Below, piece after piece: positions 34,839 through 43,098 of a stretch of DNA of 64,000 bases. The translations under genes and the position numbers were made by a program. Within the stretch, counting starts at the first letter, position 1. Each line of letters opens with the position of its first letter. Under the pieces are notes generated by a model. That model did not search any database and was not told where the DNA came from. It saw only the letters and a list, made by a program, of their open reading frames with translations. This stretch comes from JAHFDS01 sp964593795 (GTDB lineage: Bacteria > Myxococcota_A > Polyangia > JAHFDS01), in contig CAZQJC010000347.1 in assembly GCA_964593795.1 (NCBI GenBank), positions 1-64,000 of the forward strand, given 5' to 3'.

Positions 34839-36287
34839 TCACCCCTTGAGCTCGTACCAGTGCCCCTGGGCGGCGCAGAAGATGGCCCGCCCCTCCTGCT
34901 CCCGCACCTCCGAGATCCCGCCCGGGACCTTCCCCGCGTCGGTGAGCTTGCCCCGCGTCACCAGGAACGCGCGGCCGTAGCCCGCCGCACCGGTGAGCAG
35001 CACGCGACCACCGTGGGCGCCGAAGATGGCCATCCCATCGGCCTTTTTCGTGCAAACAGGCTCGTTCTTGCCGAACTGATACGCGAGCAGGTTCATCCCG
35101 GCGACGAGCGCAAAGCCTCCCTCGATTGCCGCAACGGCCTCGAGTGTCTGGGTCTCATGCACGGTCTTCGGTCTGAAGGTCTCCACGATGGTGCCGGACG
35201 GCAGCTCGACTCGGGCCACCTGTCCAGGGTTTCCCCCGGCCGACGCCGACAGCACGAGCGCCTCGGCCCCGGACGCGTCGACGCCGATTCCGTTCCAGAG
35301 AACGTCTCCGGCAAGAGGGACCTCGACGGCGGCTCCCTCGGCCGGCACGACATACAGCCGGAGGTGCTCCTCGATCTTGGCGACGACGACAGCGCAGCGC
35401 GCATCCGCGTACTTCGTCCACACGGGCGTCGGGAAGGCCCTCGCGAGTTGCTCGCCGAGCGGCCACGGAGGCGGGGCGAATCCCTTGCCGAGGTACGCAT
35501 GCTCGAGCTTCGCAGGCCTGGCGGGTGCCTTTCCTCGAGCGGCCGCGCGCGCGTCCTCGAAAGCGGGGTCCGGCGCGGGCTTCGCCGGAGGCTTGAACCG
35601 CTTGCGGCCGAAGAGCTCGTCGTTTGCCGCGAGGCCGGGCCACTCCGGACCATCGCTCGGACGCCCGTCGTCGTCGCCTCCGCGATCGCGCGCGCCGAGG
35701 AAGACTGCCTGGCGAATCGTGGCCACCTTGCCAATCGCGGTGAGCATGTCGCTCATCGCGATGAAGGTGTCGTGGGAGGTGAAGTCCTCGTCTTCCTCGG
35801 GTGGACGTTCGCCCACGTACAGCAGCGCCCACGGCCCCGACCACAACCAAGGCCTCGTCGATGCGGACAACACGCCCTTGCTGGCCCGTTTCTCGAAGAG
35901 GCCGGCGATCTTGATCTTCGTGGCCGCGTCTGGCTCCGTCCGGAACCGGATCTCGTAGGCGTGACCGTCGTTGGCCCCCTCGTCCCAGTCCCTCGGATGC
36001 AGTGCGAAGTAGCCGCCTTCGCCCTCGTCGCCGCTGTCACCCGCGGCAGGAGACGTGGTGCCCGGGCTCGGCTCGCGCTCTGCGTCCGCCCGGACATACC
36101 CTCTTGCCTCCTTCTCGCGGATGATCTTGGCCAGCTCCTTCGCTGCCGCGTCCGGGTCGGCGAACGCTCGTTCCTTCGTCTGCCCCTTGGTGCCGACCTT
36201 GCCGAAGCGCACGATGAGGGTCGAGCCGCTGACCTCCGCCTCCCAGAACTTGTTCGAACCTGCTTCCGTGCATGTCCAACGTGCCAT
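34839..36287 (-). CDS. WGR-domain protein
   Basis: 482 residues. ATG 36287 is chosen because the WGR domain starts immediately (MARWTCTEAGSNKFWEAEV, then IVRFGKVGTKGQTKERAF and AAAKELAKIIREKEARGY, residues 1-65) and AAGGGGACC precedes it as ribosome binding site. Upstream in-frame codons look non-coding. An acidic linker and a block at about 90-200 (YFALHPRDWDEG, SGPWALLYVGERPPEEDEDF) follow, and from about 280 strand-rich units suggest a propeller. WGR domains bind nucleic acid or peptides in PARPs and stand-alone bacterial proteins. It is the only leftward gene inside the T6SS island, so it may be an insertion or an independently controlled immunity/antitoxin gene. Confidence 0.75.
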   Translation of the reverse strand: MARWTCTEAGSNKFWEAEVSGSTLIVRFGKVGTKGQTKERAFADPDAAAKELAKIIREKEARGYVRADAEREPSPGTTSPAAGDSGDEGEGGYFALHPRDWDEGANDGHAYEIRFRTEPDAATKIKIAGLFEKRASKGVLSASTRPWLWSGPWALLYVGERPPEEDEDFTSHDTFIAMSDMLTAIGKVATIRQAVFLGARDRGGDDDGRPSDGPEWPGLAANDELFGRKRFKPPAKPAPDPAFEDARAAARGKAPARPAKLEHAYLGKGFAPPPWPLGEQLARAFPTPVWTKYADARCAVVVAKIEEHLRLYVVPAEGAAVEVPLAGDVLWNGIGVDASGAEALVLSASAGGNPGQVARVELPSGTIVETFRPKTVHETQTLEAVAAIEGGFALVAGMNLLAYQFGKNEPVCTKKADGMAIFGAHGGRVLLTGAAGYGRAFLVTRGKLTDAGKVPGGISEVREQEGRAIFCAAQGHWYELKG

Positions 36288-36382
36288 GACTGGTCCCCTT
36301 CGAGTCGTTCGTGGAGCATCGTACCTGCGTCGCCCCGGTTGCTTCGATCGGCGGAGTCGCGTATCACCTGCTGGGTCGAAGC

Positions 36383-37318
36383 ATGCCTGACTGGCCGACG
36401 CCATACGTGCTGCGCGAGCAGCCCTCCGTCGGGGTCGCGCGGGTCGGGCTCGGCCTCACGGTCTACCTCGCCGACGCCGTCACCTGGGCGAGCGAGGCCG
36501 CGGCGCTCCTCCTGCGGGATTTCCTCCGCGTGGCGCCGCGCGCGGAGCTGCTCTGGTACACGACCTCGCGGCTCACCGTCTGGAACCGCGTGGCGCCGGA
36601 CGACCTCGACCAGCTCGTCGAGGTGCTGTCCACGCCGTGGACGCAAAGGCGCGTCCGCCATTGCTTCAGCTTCCGCCTGGCCAACGACGTCGGGGCGCCC
36701 GACGCGGGCTTCTGGTACCACGAGGTCGAGCCGAGCCGCGCCGGGGTCGCGGGCTTCGTGCAGATCGTGCTGCCGACCGATTCGCCGCCCGACGACCTCC
36801 TGCAGCTCGCGACCGCGGTCGGGCACTCCGCGCCGGTGTGGTCGTTCGTGGGCGGGTACCTGGCGACGTTCCACCCGCACGTGCGCCCCACCGCCTTCTG
36901 GTGCATCCACGCGTGGTGCCGGCGCTACCTCGGCCTCGACGTGCAGGACCCCGAGCAGGGTGGCCAGCGCGCGGCGACGGGCTTGCTCGGCTCGAGCTGG
37001 CTCACGTTCCTCGGCCGGCCGCTCGTCAAGGCGCTCGACGTCGACCTCGACGCGCTCGTGGCGCCGCCCTGGAAGGGCGCGGTGGAGGCGACCTCGCTCC
37101 TCGGCGGCACGCTGCTCAAGGCCGGCGCCGCGCCGGTGCTCGGGGACTTGAACCGCATGCAGTACCCGACCGTGTACGCCGAGGTCGCGCGCCGGCTCGC
37201 GCCGCTCCTCGTCCAGGAGCCGCCCCGCTTCCCGGGCAAGTTCCGCGTGGAGGACGACGTGCAGGCCTGGATGCACCGCTTCGTCGACACCCGGGAGTGG
37301 GCCGGAACGGCCTGGTAG
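36383..37318 (+). CDS. TsiV-like (DUF3396) candidate T6SS immunity protein
   Basis: 311 residues from ATG 36383; a GTG at 36311 is an alternative start. The protein resembles DUF3396/TsiV, described as immunity to VRR-NUC nuclease effectors: VGVARVGLGLTVYLAD at the start, a central CFSFRLANDVGAPDAGFWYHEVEPSR, VGHSAPVWSFVGGYLA, and the diagnostic GSSWLTFLGRPLVKALDVD near residue 230. No VRR-NUC gene is visible nearby, so the matching effector is either the unassigned cargo upstream or lies elsewhere. Cytosolic; no signal peptide. Confidence 0.75.
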   Translation: MPDWPTPYVLREQPSVGVARVGLGLTVYLADAVTWASEAAALLLRDFLRVAPRAELLWYTTSRLTVWNRVAPDDLDQLVEVLSTPWTQRRVRHCFSFRLANDVGAPDAGFWYHEVEPSRAGVAGFVQIVLPTDSPPDDLLQLATAVGHSAPVWSFVGGYLATFHPHVRPTAFWCIHAWCRRYLGLDVQDPEQGGQRAATGLLGSSWLTFLGRPLVKALDVDLDALVAPPWKGAVEATSLLGGTLLKAGAAPVLGDLNRMQYPTVYAEVARRLAPLLVQEPPRFPGKFRVEDDVQAWMHRFVDTREWAGTAW

Positions 37319-37338
37319 GCGACCGTGCAAGGCTGCGC

Positions 37339-37350
37339 TAGAGTCCTTCC
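37339..37350 (+). promoter_or_regulatory. Leaderless-type promoter: TAGAGT + 6 nt + ATG
   Basis: TAGAGT at 37339-37344, six bases, ATG at 37351. It would start a transcript for the PAAR-like tip genes independent of the vgrG genes. Confidence 0.5.
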
Positions 37351-37818
37351 ATGAAGCGACGCGCCGTCTCGACTGCTTCCCGTGTGCGCAATCGCACGAG
37401 GCCCCAGGCGGCCCCCGCGTCGGTGCTGCTCGGTCGCGCGGTCGGGCCGGGCGATGGGGGCTTTCGCGTCCTCGTCGGGGGCCGCGAGCGGGTGGTCGCC
37501 GTGCACGAGAGCGTCGATCCGGCGCTGCTCGCGGAGGCCGCGCGCACCGGCGCGATGGTCGTCATCGACGGCGCCGCGAGCCCCGCGCAGATCGTCGGCA
37601 CGCTGCAGACGCGGCGCGCCATCGCGATCGAGCCGGACGGCGCGGTGCGCGCGAGCGTGCGCGCGCTGGACCTCGCGGTGGCGGAGCGCGCGGTCGTGCG
37701 CTCGCAGAAGGCGTTCGTCGCCGTCGAGGGCGACGAGGTCGAGCTGTTCGGGCAGCGGCTCCTGCTCAAGGCGCACGACGTCCTGCGGGCGCTCGGCCGC
37801 CTGGTCAAGATCAACTAG
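37351..37818 (+). CDS. T6SS-island hypothetical protein (possibly DUF6484-like)
   Basis: 155 residues. Basic N-terminus, then two small beta-rich parts: ASVLLGRAVGPGDGGFRVLVGGRERVVAVHESVD and AVVRSQKAFVAVEGDEVELFGQRLLLKAHDVLRALGRLVKIN. The last part reads like a short beta-helix or PAAR-side element. The layout (barrel, then terminal beta-helix) resembles DUF6484 proteins found next to PAAR-like genes, but I am not certain. The PAAR-like gene follows 13 bp downstream. Confidence 0.6.
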   Translation: MKRRAVSTASRVRNRTRPQAAPASVLLGRAVGPGDGGFRVLVGGRERVVAVHESVDPALLAEAARTGAMVVIDGAASPAQIVGTLQTRRAIAIEPDGAVRASVRALDLAVAERAVVRSQKAFVAVEGDEVELFGQRLLLKAHDVLRALGRLVKIN

Positions 37819-37831
37819 CTTAGGAGCGAAC

Positions 37832-38200
37832 ATGGGCGTCACCGCGCTGATGATGGATGTGGTCTGCGAGGACTCGGGGCACCAGGTGGTCCCGATGGCG
37901 CCCGACATGTGCATCACGCCCGCGGCGCCGAGCCCGCTGCCGATGCCGTACCCGATCACCGCGTCGAGCTCGAGCCTGGATCCCGGGACCGAGAAGACGA
38001 AGGTGTCCGGCAAGAAGGTCATGAACGCGAAGTGCAAGGTCAAGGCGGTGTCGGGCAACGAGGCCGGCACGCAGAAGGACGTCTCGACCATGACCACGGG
38101 CGGTCACGCCTGGGCGATGCCGACGCCCGCGACCATGATCCTGTTCGAGGGCAGCCCGGTCACCGTCACCGGGAACCCCGGCTTCGGCAACTCGCAGTAG
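37832..38200 (+). CDS. PAAR-like spike-tip protein (DUF4150)
   Basis: 122 residues; AGGAG precedes the ATG. Features fit DUF4150/PAAR-like tips: VVPMAPDMCITPAAPSPLPMPYPITA near the start, VSGKKVMNAKCKVKAVSGNEAGTQKDV in the middle, and ILFEGSPVTVTGNPGFGNS at the end. PAAR proteins sharpen the VgrG spike and link effectors to it. It has no C-terminal toxin, so effectors would bind non-covalently, perhaps through DUF2169 or other adaptors encoded downstream. Confidence 0.88.
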   Translation: MGVTALMMDVVCEDSGHQVVPMAPDMCITPAAPSPLPMPYPITASSSSLDPGTEKTKVSGKKVMNAKCKVKAVSGNEAGTQKDVSTMTTGGHAWAMPTPATMILFEGSPVTVTGNPGFGNSQ

Positions 38201-38223
38201 CGCGGTCGCGCACCCCGGGGACG

Positions 38224-38952
38224 ATGGCGATGGCGGAGATCGAGCTCGTCGACGTCGCGCGAGAGGACGTCGTGCCGTCGCCGCTCGAGGAGCGGGCGCG
38301 AGGTGCCCTCGGGGTGGACGTGCTCGTCAAGGCGCTCGGGCGCGACGAGGCGGTCGCGCAGCGTGGCGACGCGCTGCTCCTCGTCGGCGCTGCCGGCGAT
38401 CCGCGGCCGGTGACGGGCCTGCAGGGCGCCATCCAGTGGCCGCCGTACGTCCTTCCGGGCGGCAAGGGCATGCTCGTCCTGACGACGGAGAACCACGGTT
38501 TCGCGTACAGGCTGTGGAGGGTCCCCTTCGTGGCGCCGGTGGCCGAGCTGCTCTTCAAGGGCGGCGCGGAGGCGGGGCAGGACGACGACCTCGACCCCGT
38601 CACCTGGTCGCGGGCGGTGCCGGTGGCCGGCGGCTACGTGCTCCTCGGCGACGACAAGCTCGTCCTCGTCGCCAATGATGGCACCCTTCGCGCAGAGGCC
38701 CGCCACGACGATCTGAGCGAGCTCGAGCCGGTCCTCGGGGGGCGCTGCGTCGTCCTGTCGGAGGACGAGGGCCCCGCGGTCCTCTTCGCCGTCGCGGGGG
38801 ACGCCCTCGTGAAGCTGGCCGAGCTGCCGTCGGACCCGCGCGACATCGTCGTCGAGGGGACGCGCGTCTTCTGGAACGACCTCGGCAACGACGAGATCCG
38901 GTGGAAGGAGGTCACCGGCCTCCACGACGCCCTCGTGGCGGCGGGCGCGTAG
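38224..38952 (+). CDS. Predicted beta-propeller-like protein in T6SS island
   Basis: 242 residues from ATG 38224 (a second ATG at 38230). Strand-rich with blade-like units: ALLLVGAAGDPRPVTGLQG, GMLVLTTENHGFAYRLWRVPF, GGYVLLGDDKLVLVANDGTL, VVLSEDEGPAVLFAVAGDALVKLAELP. No signal peptide and no catalytic motif. It is the second propeller-like protein in this island and sits right after the PAAR-like gene, where effectors, adaptors or immunity proteins are usual. Family not recognised. Confidence 0.6.
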   Translation: MAMAEIELVDVAREDVVPSPLEERARGALGVDVLVKALGRDEAVAQRGDALLLVGAAGDPRPVTGLQGAIQWPPYVLPGGKGMLVLTTENHGFAYRLWRVPFVAPVAELLFKGGAEAGQDDDLDPVTWSRAVPVAGGYVLLGDDKLVLVANDGTLRAEARHDDLSELEPVLGGRCVVLSEDEGPAVLFAVAGDALVKLAELPSDPRDIVVEGTRVFWNDLGNDEIRWKEVTGLHDALVAAGA

Positions 38953-38981
38953 CGGGCGTCGCGGCTGCGCGCGCCACAGGG

Positions 38982-38993
38982 TAGAGTCTGCTC
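38982..38993 (+). promoter_or_regulatory. Leaderless-type promoter: TAGAGT + 6 nt + GTG
   Basis: TAGAGT at 38982-38987 followed by CTGCTC and the GTG at 38994. Same hexamer and spacing as before 37351. Confidence 0.5.
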
Positions 38994-40952
38994 GTGCTGG
39001 CAGTGAGGAGGCTGCTCGACGAGGCGCTGCAGGGTCTCCGGGCGATCGCTTCGGAGGAGACGCCCGTCGCGGACGTGGAGCGCGAGCTCGTGGACGCGCT
39101 CGTGCACGCGTACCGGGCGCTCGCGGCCGCCGGCGACTACCGCCGCTTCCGCGAGGAGGCCGACGCGACGCTCGCCAGGGGCCGCGGCGCGCTCGCGATG
39201 CTCACGATGGGGCCCGCGGATCCGTCGGCCAAGGGCGTCGTCGAGCCGCTTCGGCGCGCGCTCAAGGCGTTGCCGGACGCGCGCCCCCCCGAGCCGGACG
39301 AGGTGCCCGAGCTGCCGCGGGAGGGCAAGGCCGCGCCGCTCCATCGCGCGATGGTGGGCGAGCCTCGCCTCGTGATCGTGGCGCGCGGCGTGCTCGAGCC
39401 GGCGGTGCCGATCGATCCGATCGCGCCGCCGCCGGAGCCGCCGCTCGTGCTCGTGGACATGCCGGGGCCGGCGTCGTCGTCGGACGCGGAGCTCGACGCG
39501 ATGCTCGCCTCGGTGGAGGCCGAGCTCGCGGTGTTCGACGCCGCGCAGGACGCGGAGCCGACGCTGCCGCCGCCGGAGCCGCCGCCGCCGCCCGACTCCG
39601 ATGCGGTCGCGCACGAGGCGCACTACGGGCACGCCGAGACGGAGGAGGAGGCGCGCTGGCGCCACGCGCGCGGGCTCATCGACGAGCTCGGCATGCATGG
39701 CCTCCAGCGGCGTCCCACGCCCATCGAGCCGTGGCTGGCCGAGCGCACCGAGGAGCGCCTGCTGTGCAAGCTCGACGCGCTCATCGCGCTCGGGCCGACG
39801 GTCTGGCCGCGCCTGGTCGAGCTGCTCGAGGATCGCCCGCTGCCCGACGCGACGCTCACCTGGGCGCTCGTGATGCTGTTCGGCGCGGTCGCGGGCGACG
39901 ACGCGCGGGATCAGGTGATGCGCCTCGCGCGGTGCGCGGCGCTCGAGGATCCGCTGATGCGCGAGAGCGTGACCGACGCGCTGTCGCTCGCGCCGCACCC
40001 GCGGCTCGACGAGGCGCTCGCGCCCTGGCTCTCCGACGCCGACCCCGCGCGACGCGCCGTGGCGGTGCTCGCGATGGGCCGGCGCGGCTCGCTCCCGCCC
40101 GCGCACGCCGAGCGCCTGCTGCGCGATCCGTCGCTGGAGGTGGTGCGGGCCGCGGCGGAGGCGTGGCCGCTCCTCGAGGGCGCGACGCCCGCGCCGCTCG
40201 TGCGCCTGCTCGGCAGCGACGACGAGGCGCTGTGCCGCCTCGCGATGGAGGGCGCGACGCTGACGGGGAGCGACGCCGGCATCACCCGGGCGCGCGCGCT
40301 GCTCGCGTCCGGGCGGCCCGCGTTCGCGGGCGCCGCGCTCCTCGTGGCGATCGCGGGGGACGCGGACACGCGGAGCTTGCTCCTCGCGCAGGCGGCCGAG
40401 CACGAGGCCCCCATCTTGCTCGAGGCGCTCGGCTGGCTCGGTCACGTCGGCGTGGTCGACTTCCTCATCGGGCGCATGAGCGAGAAGGAGGCGGCGCCCG
40501 CCGCGATCGAGGCGCTGTTCCGCATCCTCGGCGTCCCGCTCGAAAAGGGCACGAAGCTCGAGGAGGTGCGCGCGCTCGAGGTCGAGGAGCTGCCTTTCGG
40601 GAAGCCGTTCTCGGCGCCCGAGCGGCCCGTCGAGCCGTGCGACGACCCGGAGGTGTGGCGTGCCCTCTGGAAGAAGCACGGCGCGCTCGCGCCGCCGGGG
40701 CAGCGCCACCGGTTCGGCTCGCCGTGGACGCACGAGCACACGCTCTGGGAGCTCGGCGATCGCGAGACGCCGCCGCCCACGCGCCGCCTCCTGCACCTCG
40801 AGATCGCCGCGCGCACCGGCGGGCGCGCGCCGTTTTCGCCCTGGCAGTGGGGGCCGCGACAGAGACGGCAGATCGACGGCTGGCGCGAGCACGCGGCGAG
40901 CCGGCGCGGCCTCGATCGACCGGGGTCCTTCTCGGTGCGGGTCCGCAGGTAG
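38994..40952 (+). CDS. HEAT-repeat protein, TIGR02270-like, T6SS-associated
   Basis: 652 residues from GTG 38994. An N-terminal helical segment (residues 1-90), then a Pro/Glu-rich linker to about 205, then a TIGR02270-like HEAT array: LIDELGMHGLQRRPTPIEPWLAERTEERLLCKLDALIALGP, repeated helical pairs with DARDQVMRLARCAALEDP, DADPARRAVAVLAMGRRG and DDEALCRLAMEGATLTG. The C-terminal part (DDPEVWRALWKKH, PPTRRLLHLEIAARTGGRAPFSPWQW) is typical of the family. HEAT arrays are scaffolds; in T6SS loci they are suspected adaptors, with no proven mechanism that I know of. Confidence 0.82.
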   Translation: MLAVRRLLDEALQGLRAIASEETPVADVERELVDALVHAYRALAAAGDYRRFREEADATLARGRGALAMLTMGPADPSAKGVVEPLRRALKALPDARPPEPDEVPELPREGKAAPLHRAMVGEPRLVIVARGVLEPAVPIDPIAPPPEPPLVLVDMPGPASSSDAELDAMLASVEAELAVFDAAQDAEPTLPPPEPPPPPDSDAVAHEAHYGHAETEEEARWRHARGLIDELGMHGLQRRPTPIEPWLAERTEERLLCKLDALIALGPTVWPRLVELLEDRPLPDATLTWALVMLFGAVAGDDARDQVMRLARCAALEDPLMRESVTDALSLAPHPRLDEALAPWLSDADPARRAVAVLAMGRRGSLPPAHAERLLRDPSLEVVRAAAEAWPLLEGATPAPLVRLLGSDDEALCRLAMEGATLTGSDAGITRARALLASGRPAFAGAALLVAIAGDADTRSLLLAQAAEHEAPILLEALGWLGHVGVVDFLIGRMSEKEAAPAAIEALFRILGVPLEKGTKLEEVRALEVEELPFGKPFSAPERPVEPCDDPEVWRALWKKHGALAPPGQRHRFGSPWTHEHTLWELGDRETPPPTRRLLHLEIAARTGGRAPFSPWQWGPRQRRQIDGWREHAASRRGLDRPGSFSVRVRR

Positions 40953-40964
40953 GATGGCCCTCGC
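40950..40964 (+). promoter_or_regulatory. Candidate -10 hexamer TAGGAT before DUF2169 gene
   Basis: TAGGAT at 40950-40955 overlaps the HEAT gene stop and lies nine bases before the GTG at 40965. Spacing is longer than in the strict cases, so this is weaker. Confidence 0.3.
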
Positions 40965-41993
40965 GTGAGCAAGCCCGCCGTCGCACCCGCCCTCAAGAAG
41001 GGCACCGCCGCCGAGGTGGCGCTCGTGCCGCACCTCGACATGGACGGCCGGATGGCGATCGTGGTGCTGGTCAAGCAGCGGTTCGAGGTCGATCGCGCCG
41101 GCAAGGTCCAGCGCGCTCCCGGCGCGGAGATCCGCTTCACCGACGTGCCGTGGGACGAGGACGCGCCCGAGACGAGCAGCACCAAGTACCCGTCCGACCT
41201 CTGCCTGCGCAAGCCGAGCACCGACGTCGTCGTCGCCGGCTCCGCGGTGCGCGCGTACCGCGAGCCCGCGCGGGCGATCGACGTGCTCGTGCGTGTGGGC
41301 CCGGTCGAGCAGGTGCTGCGCGTGCACGGCCCGCGCGTGTGGTTCAAGGGCGCGACGGGCCTTGCGCTCTCGCCCGCAGAGCCGGCGGAGGAGATCCCGC
41401 TGCGCTGGGAGCTCGCGTTCGGCGGCGCCGACTTCGAGGACGACAAGAAGCCGCTCGAGGAGGCGCGAAACCCCGTCGGCCGCGGCATCGCGCGCGATCA
41501 GGCGACGCTCGTGCACGAGCCGGGTCCGCAGATCGAGGACCCTCGGCATCCCATCGTGGGCCTGCGCGGCGCCGTGCCCGCGGGCGTGGGCGCGCTCGGG
41601 CGGCACTGGGAGCCGCGCCGGCGCTACGTCGGCACCTACGACGAGGCGTGGAAGCGCGAGCGCATGCCCCTGCCGCCGCTCGACTTCGACACGCGCTTCA
41701 ACCAGGCGGCGCCGCCCGCGCTCATCACGCCCGAGCCCCTCACCGGGGGCGAGCTCGTGCAGGTGCACAACTGCTGCGACCTCGGGCCGCTGCAGTTCCC
41801 GCTGCCCAAGCTGGCGTTCTTCGTCGGCGTGCGCACCGACGAGGGCCTCGTCGAGCACCGGCCGCAGCTCGACACCGTGCTCCTCGAGCCGAACCGGCGC
41901 ACGCTCGACCTCACGTGGCGCTCGGTGGTGCCGACGCCGCGCCGCGCCTCGAAGCTGCACTTCATCCAGGTGCACGAGAAGGCGCGCGTGTGA
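40965..41993 (+). CDS. DUF2169 protein, predicted T6SS adaptor/chaperone
   Basis: 342 residues from GTG 40965. DUF2169 landmarks: VLVKQRFEVDRAGKV, the EIRFTDVPWDEDAPETSSTKYPSDLCLRKPSTDVVVAGSA region, then LRWELAFGGADFED, NPVGRGI, VPAGVGALGRHWEPRRRYVGTYDEAWKRERMPLPPLDFDTRFNQAAP and a C-terminal LELDTVLLEPNRRTLDLTWRS-type stretch. DUF2169 proteins are regularly encoded with PAAR-like DUF4150 genes and are thought to load effectors. Four bases separate it from the next gene. Confidence 0.92.
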   Translation: MSKPAVAPALKKGTAAEVALVPHLDMDGRMAIVVLVKQRFEVDRAGKVQRAPGAEIRFTDVPWDEDAPETSSTKYPSDLCLRKPSTDVVVAGSAVRAYREPARAIDVLVRVGPVEQVLRVHGPRVWFKGATGLALSPAEPAEEIPLRWELAFGGADFEDDKKPLEEARNPVGRGIARDQATLVHEPGPQIEDPRHPIVGLRGAVPAGVGALGRHWEPRRRYVGTYDEAWKRERMPLPPLDFDTRFNQAAPPALITPEPLTGGELVQVHNCCDLGPLQFPLPKLAFFVGVRTDEGLVEHRPQLDTVLLEPNRRTLDLTWRSVVPTPRRASKLHFIQVHEKARV

Positions 41994-41997
41994 GGCC

Positions 41998-43098
41998 GTG
42001 AGCACGCCCGACGTCCTGCACCTCGGCGGCAAGCACGGGCCGGCGCCCCTCGTCGCGGGGACGGCCGTGTGGAACGGCCTTGCGTGGTCGCCCTACCTCG
42101 CGTGGGCGCTCAAGCGCGGCGAGGCCCGGCCGTACGCGGCCACGCCGTTCCTCGCGGGCAACGGCTCACGCATCACGCTCGCCCACGTGCGCAGCCTGCC
42201 GCCGACGGAGACCGGCGCGACGCGCCTCGCGACGATCGCGCGGCGTCTGCTCGGCGAGCTCCTGCCGCTCCTTCGCGGCGTACCCGCCGGGCCGGTGGGC
42301 CTGTGCGTGGCGCTGCCCGAGCGGTTCGGCGACGGCGCGGATCACAAGGCCTTCCGCCCGCAGCGCACGGTGCTCGAACGCGCGCTCACGGGCGCCGTCG
42401 AGGCCGCCGGGCGCTCCGCGCTCCTGCGCACGTTCCCGAGCGGGCCGGCGGGCCTCGCGCCCGCGCTCGTCGAGGCCGTGCACGCGCTCGCGTCGCGCAA
42501 GCTCGAGGTGGTCCTCGTCGGCGGCCTCGACACCGGCTACGACCCCGAGGTGCTCGAGGCGCTCGACCGCGACGGGCGCCTGTTCGACGGCGAGCGCGTC
42601 GAGGGCGTGGTGCTCGGCGAGGGGGGCGCGTTCCTGCTGCTCGCCCGCCGCGATCTCGTGCGCCAGCTCAAGCTGCCGCAGCTCGCGACGATCGAGTCGA
42701 TCGCCGAGGGGCGCGAGCCCGCCACGCCGTGGAACGACGTCGGCTGCCTGGGCCTGGGCCTGTCGCGTCCGGCGTGCGCGGTGCGCGAGCGCCTGCTCGC
42801 CGAGCGCCGCGGCATCGACCTGTGGATCACCGACGCGACCTCCGAGCCGCTGCGCACGCAGGAGTTCCAGCTCGCGTGGCCGCGCGCCGCCGAGGCCGCG
42901 ATGCGGCCGACCGCCACGCTCGACTACATGTACCCGACGTTCGGCGACCTCGGCGCCGCGGTGATGCCGACGAGCGTCGCGCTCGCGATCGAGGGCATGC
43001 GGCGCGGGGCGCCCGTCGCGCGGAGCGCCGTGGTGACCGGCTCGAGCGACGGTGGGGCGCGCGGGGTCGTGCTCGTGGCGGCCGAAGCCGCCGAATGA
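41998..43098 (+). CDS. Ketoacyl-synthase-like (thiolase-fold) protein, probably non-catalytic
   Basis: 366 residues from GTG 41998. The second half has thiolase-fold landmarks: VVLVGGLDTGYDPEVLEALDRDGRL, GVVLGEGGAFLLLARR (near 208) and YMYPTFGDLGAAVMPTSVALAIEGM, equivalent to the KAS regions around the acyl site, GEGAA and the second His. The nucleophilic Cys position reads TFPSGPAGLA (about 145-154) with no Cys, and the final His motif is PTFGDLGAA without His. The ketoacyl condensation triad therefore seems lost. Similar synthase-like proteins occur beside DUF2169 in other T6SS loci as far as I recall. It overlaps the next gene (ATGA), so both are likely made together. Confidence 0.8.
   Translation: MSTPDVLHLGGKHGPAPLVAGTAVWNGLAWSPYLAWALKRGEARPYAATPFLAGNGSRITLAHVRSLPPTETGATRLATIARRLLGELLPLLRGVPAGPVGLCVALPERFGDGADHKAFRPQRTVLERALTGAVEAAGRSALLRTFPSGPAGLAPALVEAVHALASRKLEVVLVGGLDTGYDPEVLEALDRDGRLFDGERVEGVVLGEGGAFLLLARRDLVRQLKLPQLATIESIAEGREPATPWNDVGCLGLGLSRPACAVRERLLAERRGIDLWITDATSEPLRTQEFQLAWPRAAEAAMRPTATLDYMYPTFGDLGAAVMPTSVALAIEGMRRGAPVARSAVVTGSSDGGARGVVLVAAEAAE

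Noticed and set aside
34839..36404. WGR gene start at 36404
   Set aside because: The WGR domain starts exactly at ATG 36287 with a ribosome binding site; upstream codons overlap the divergent gene region.
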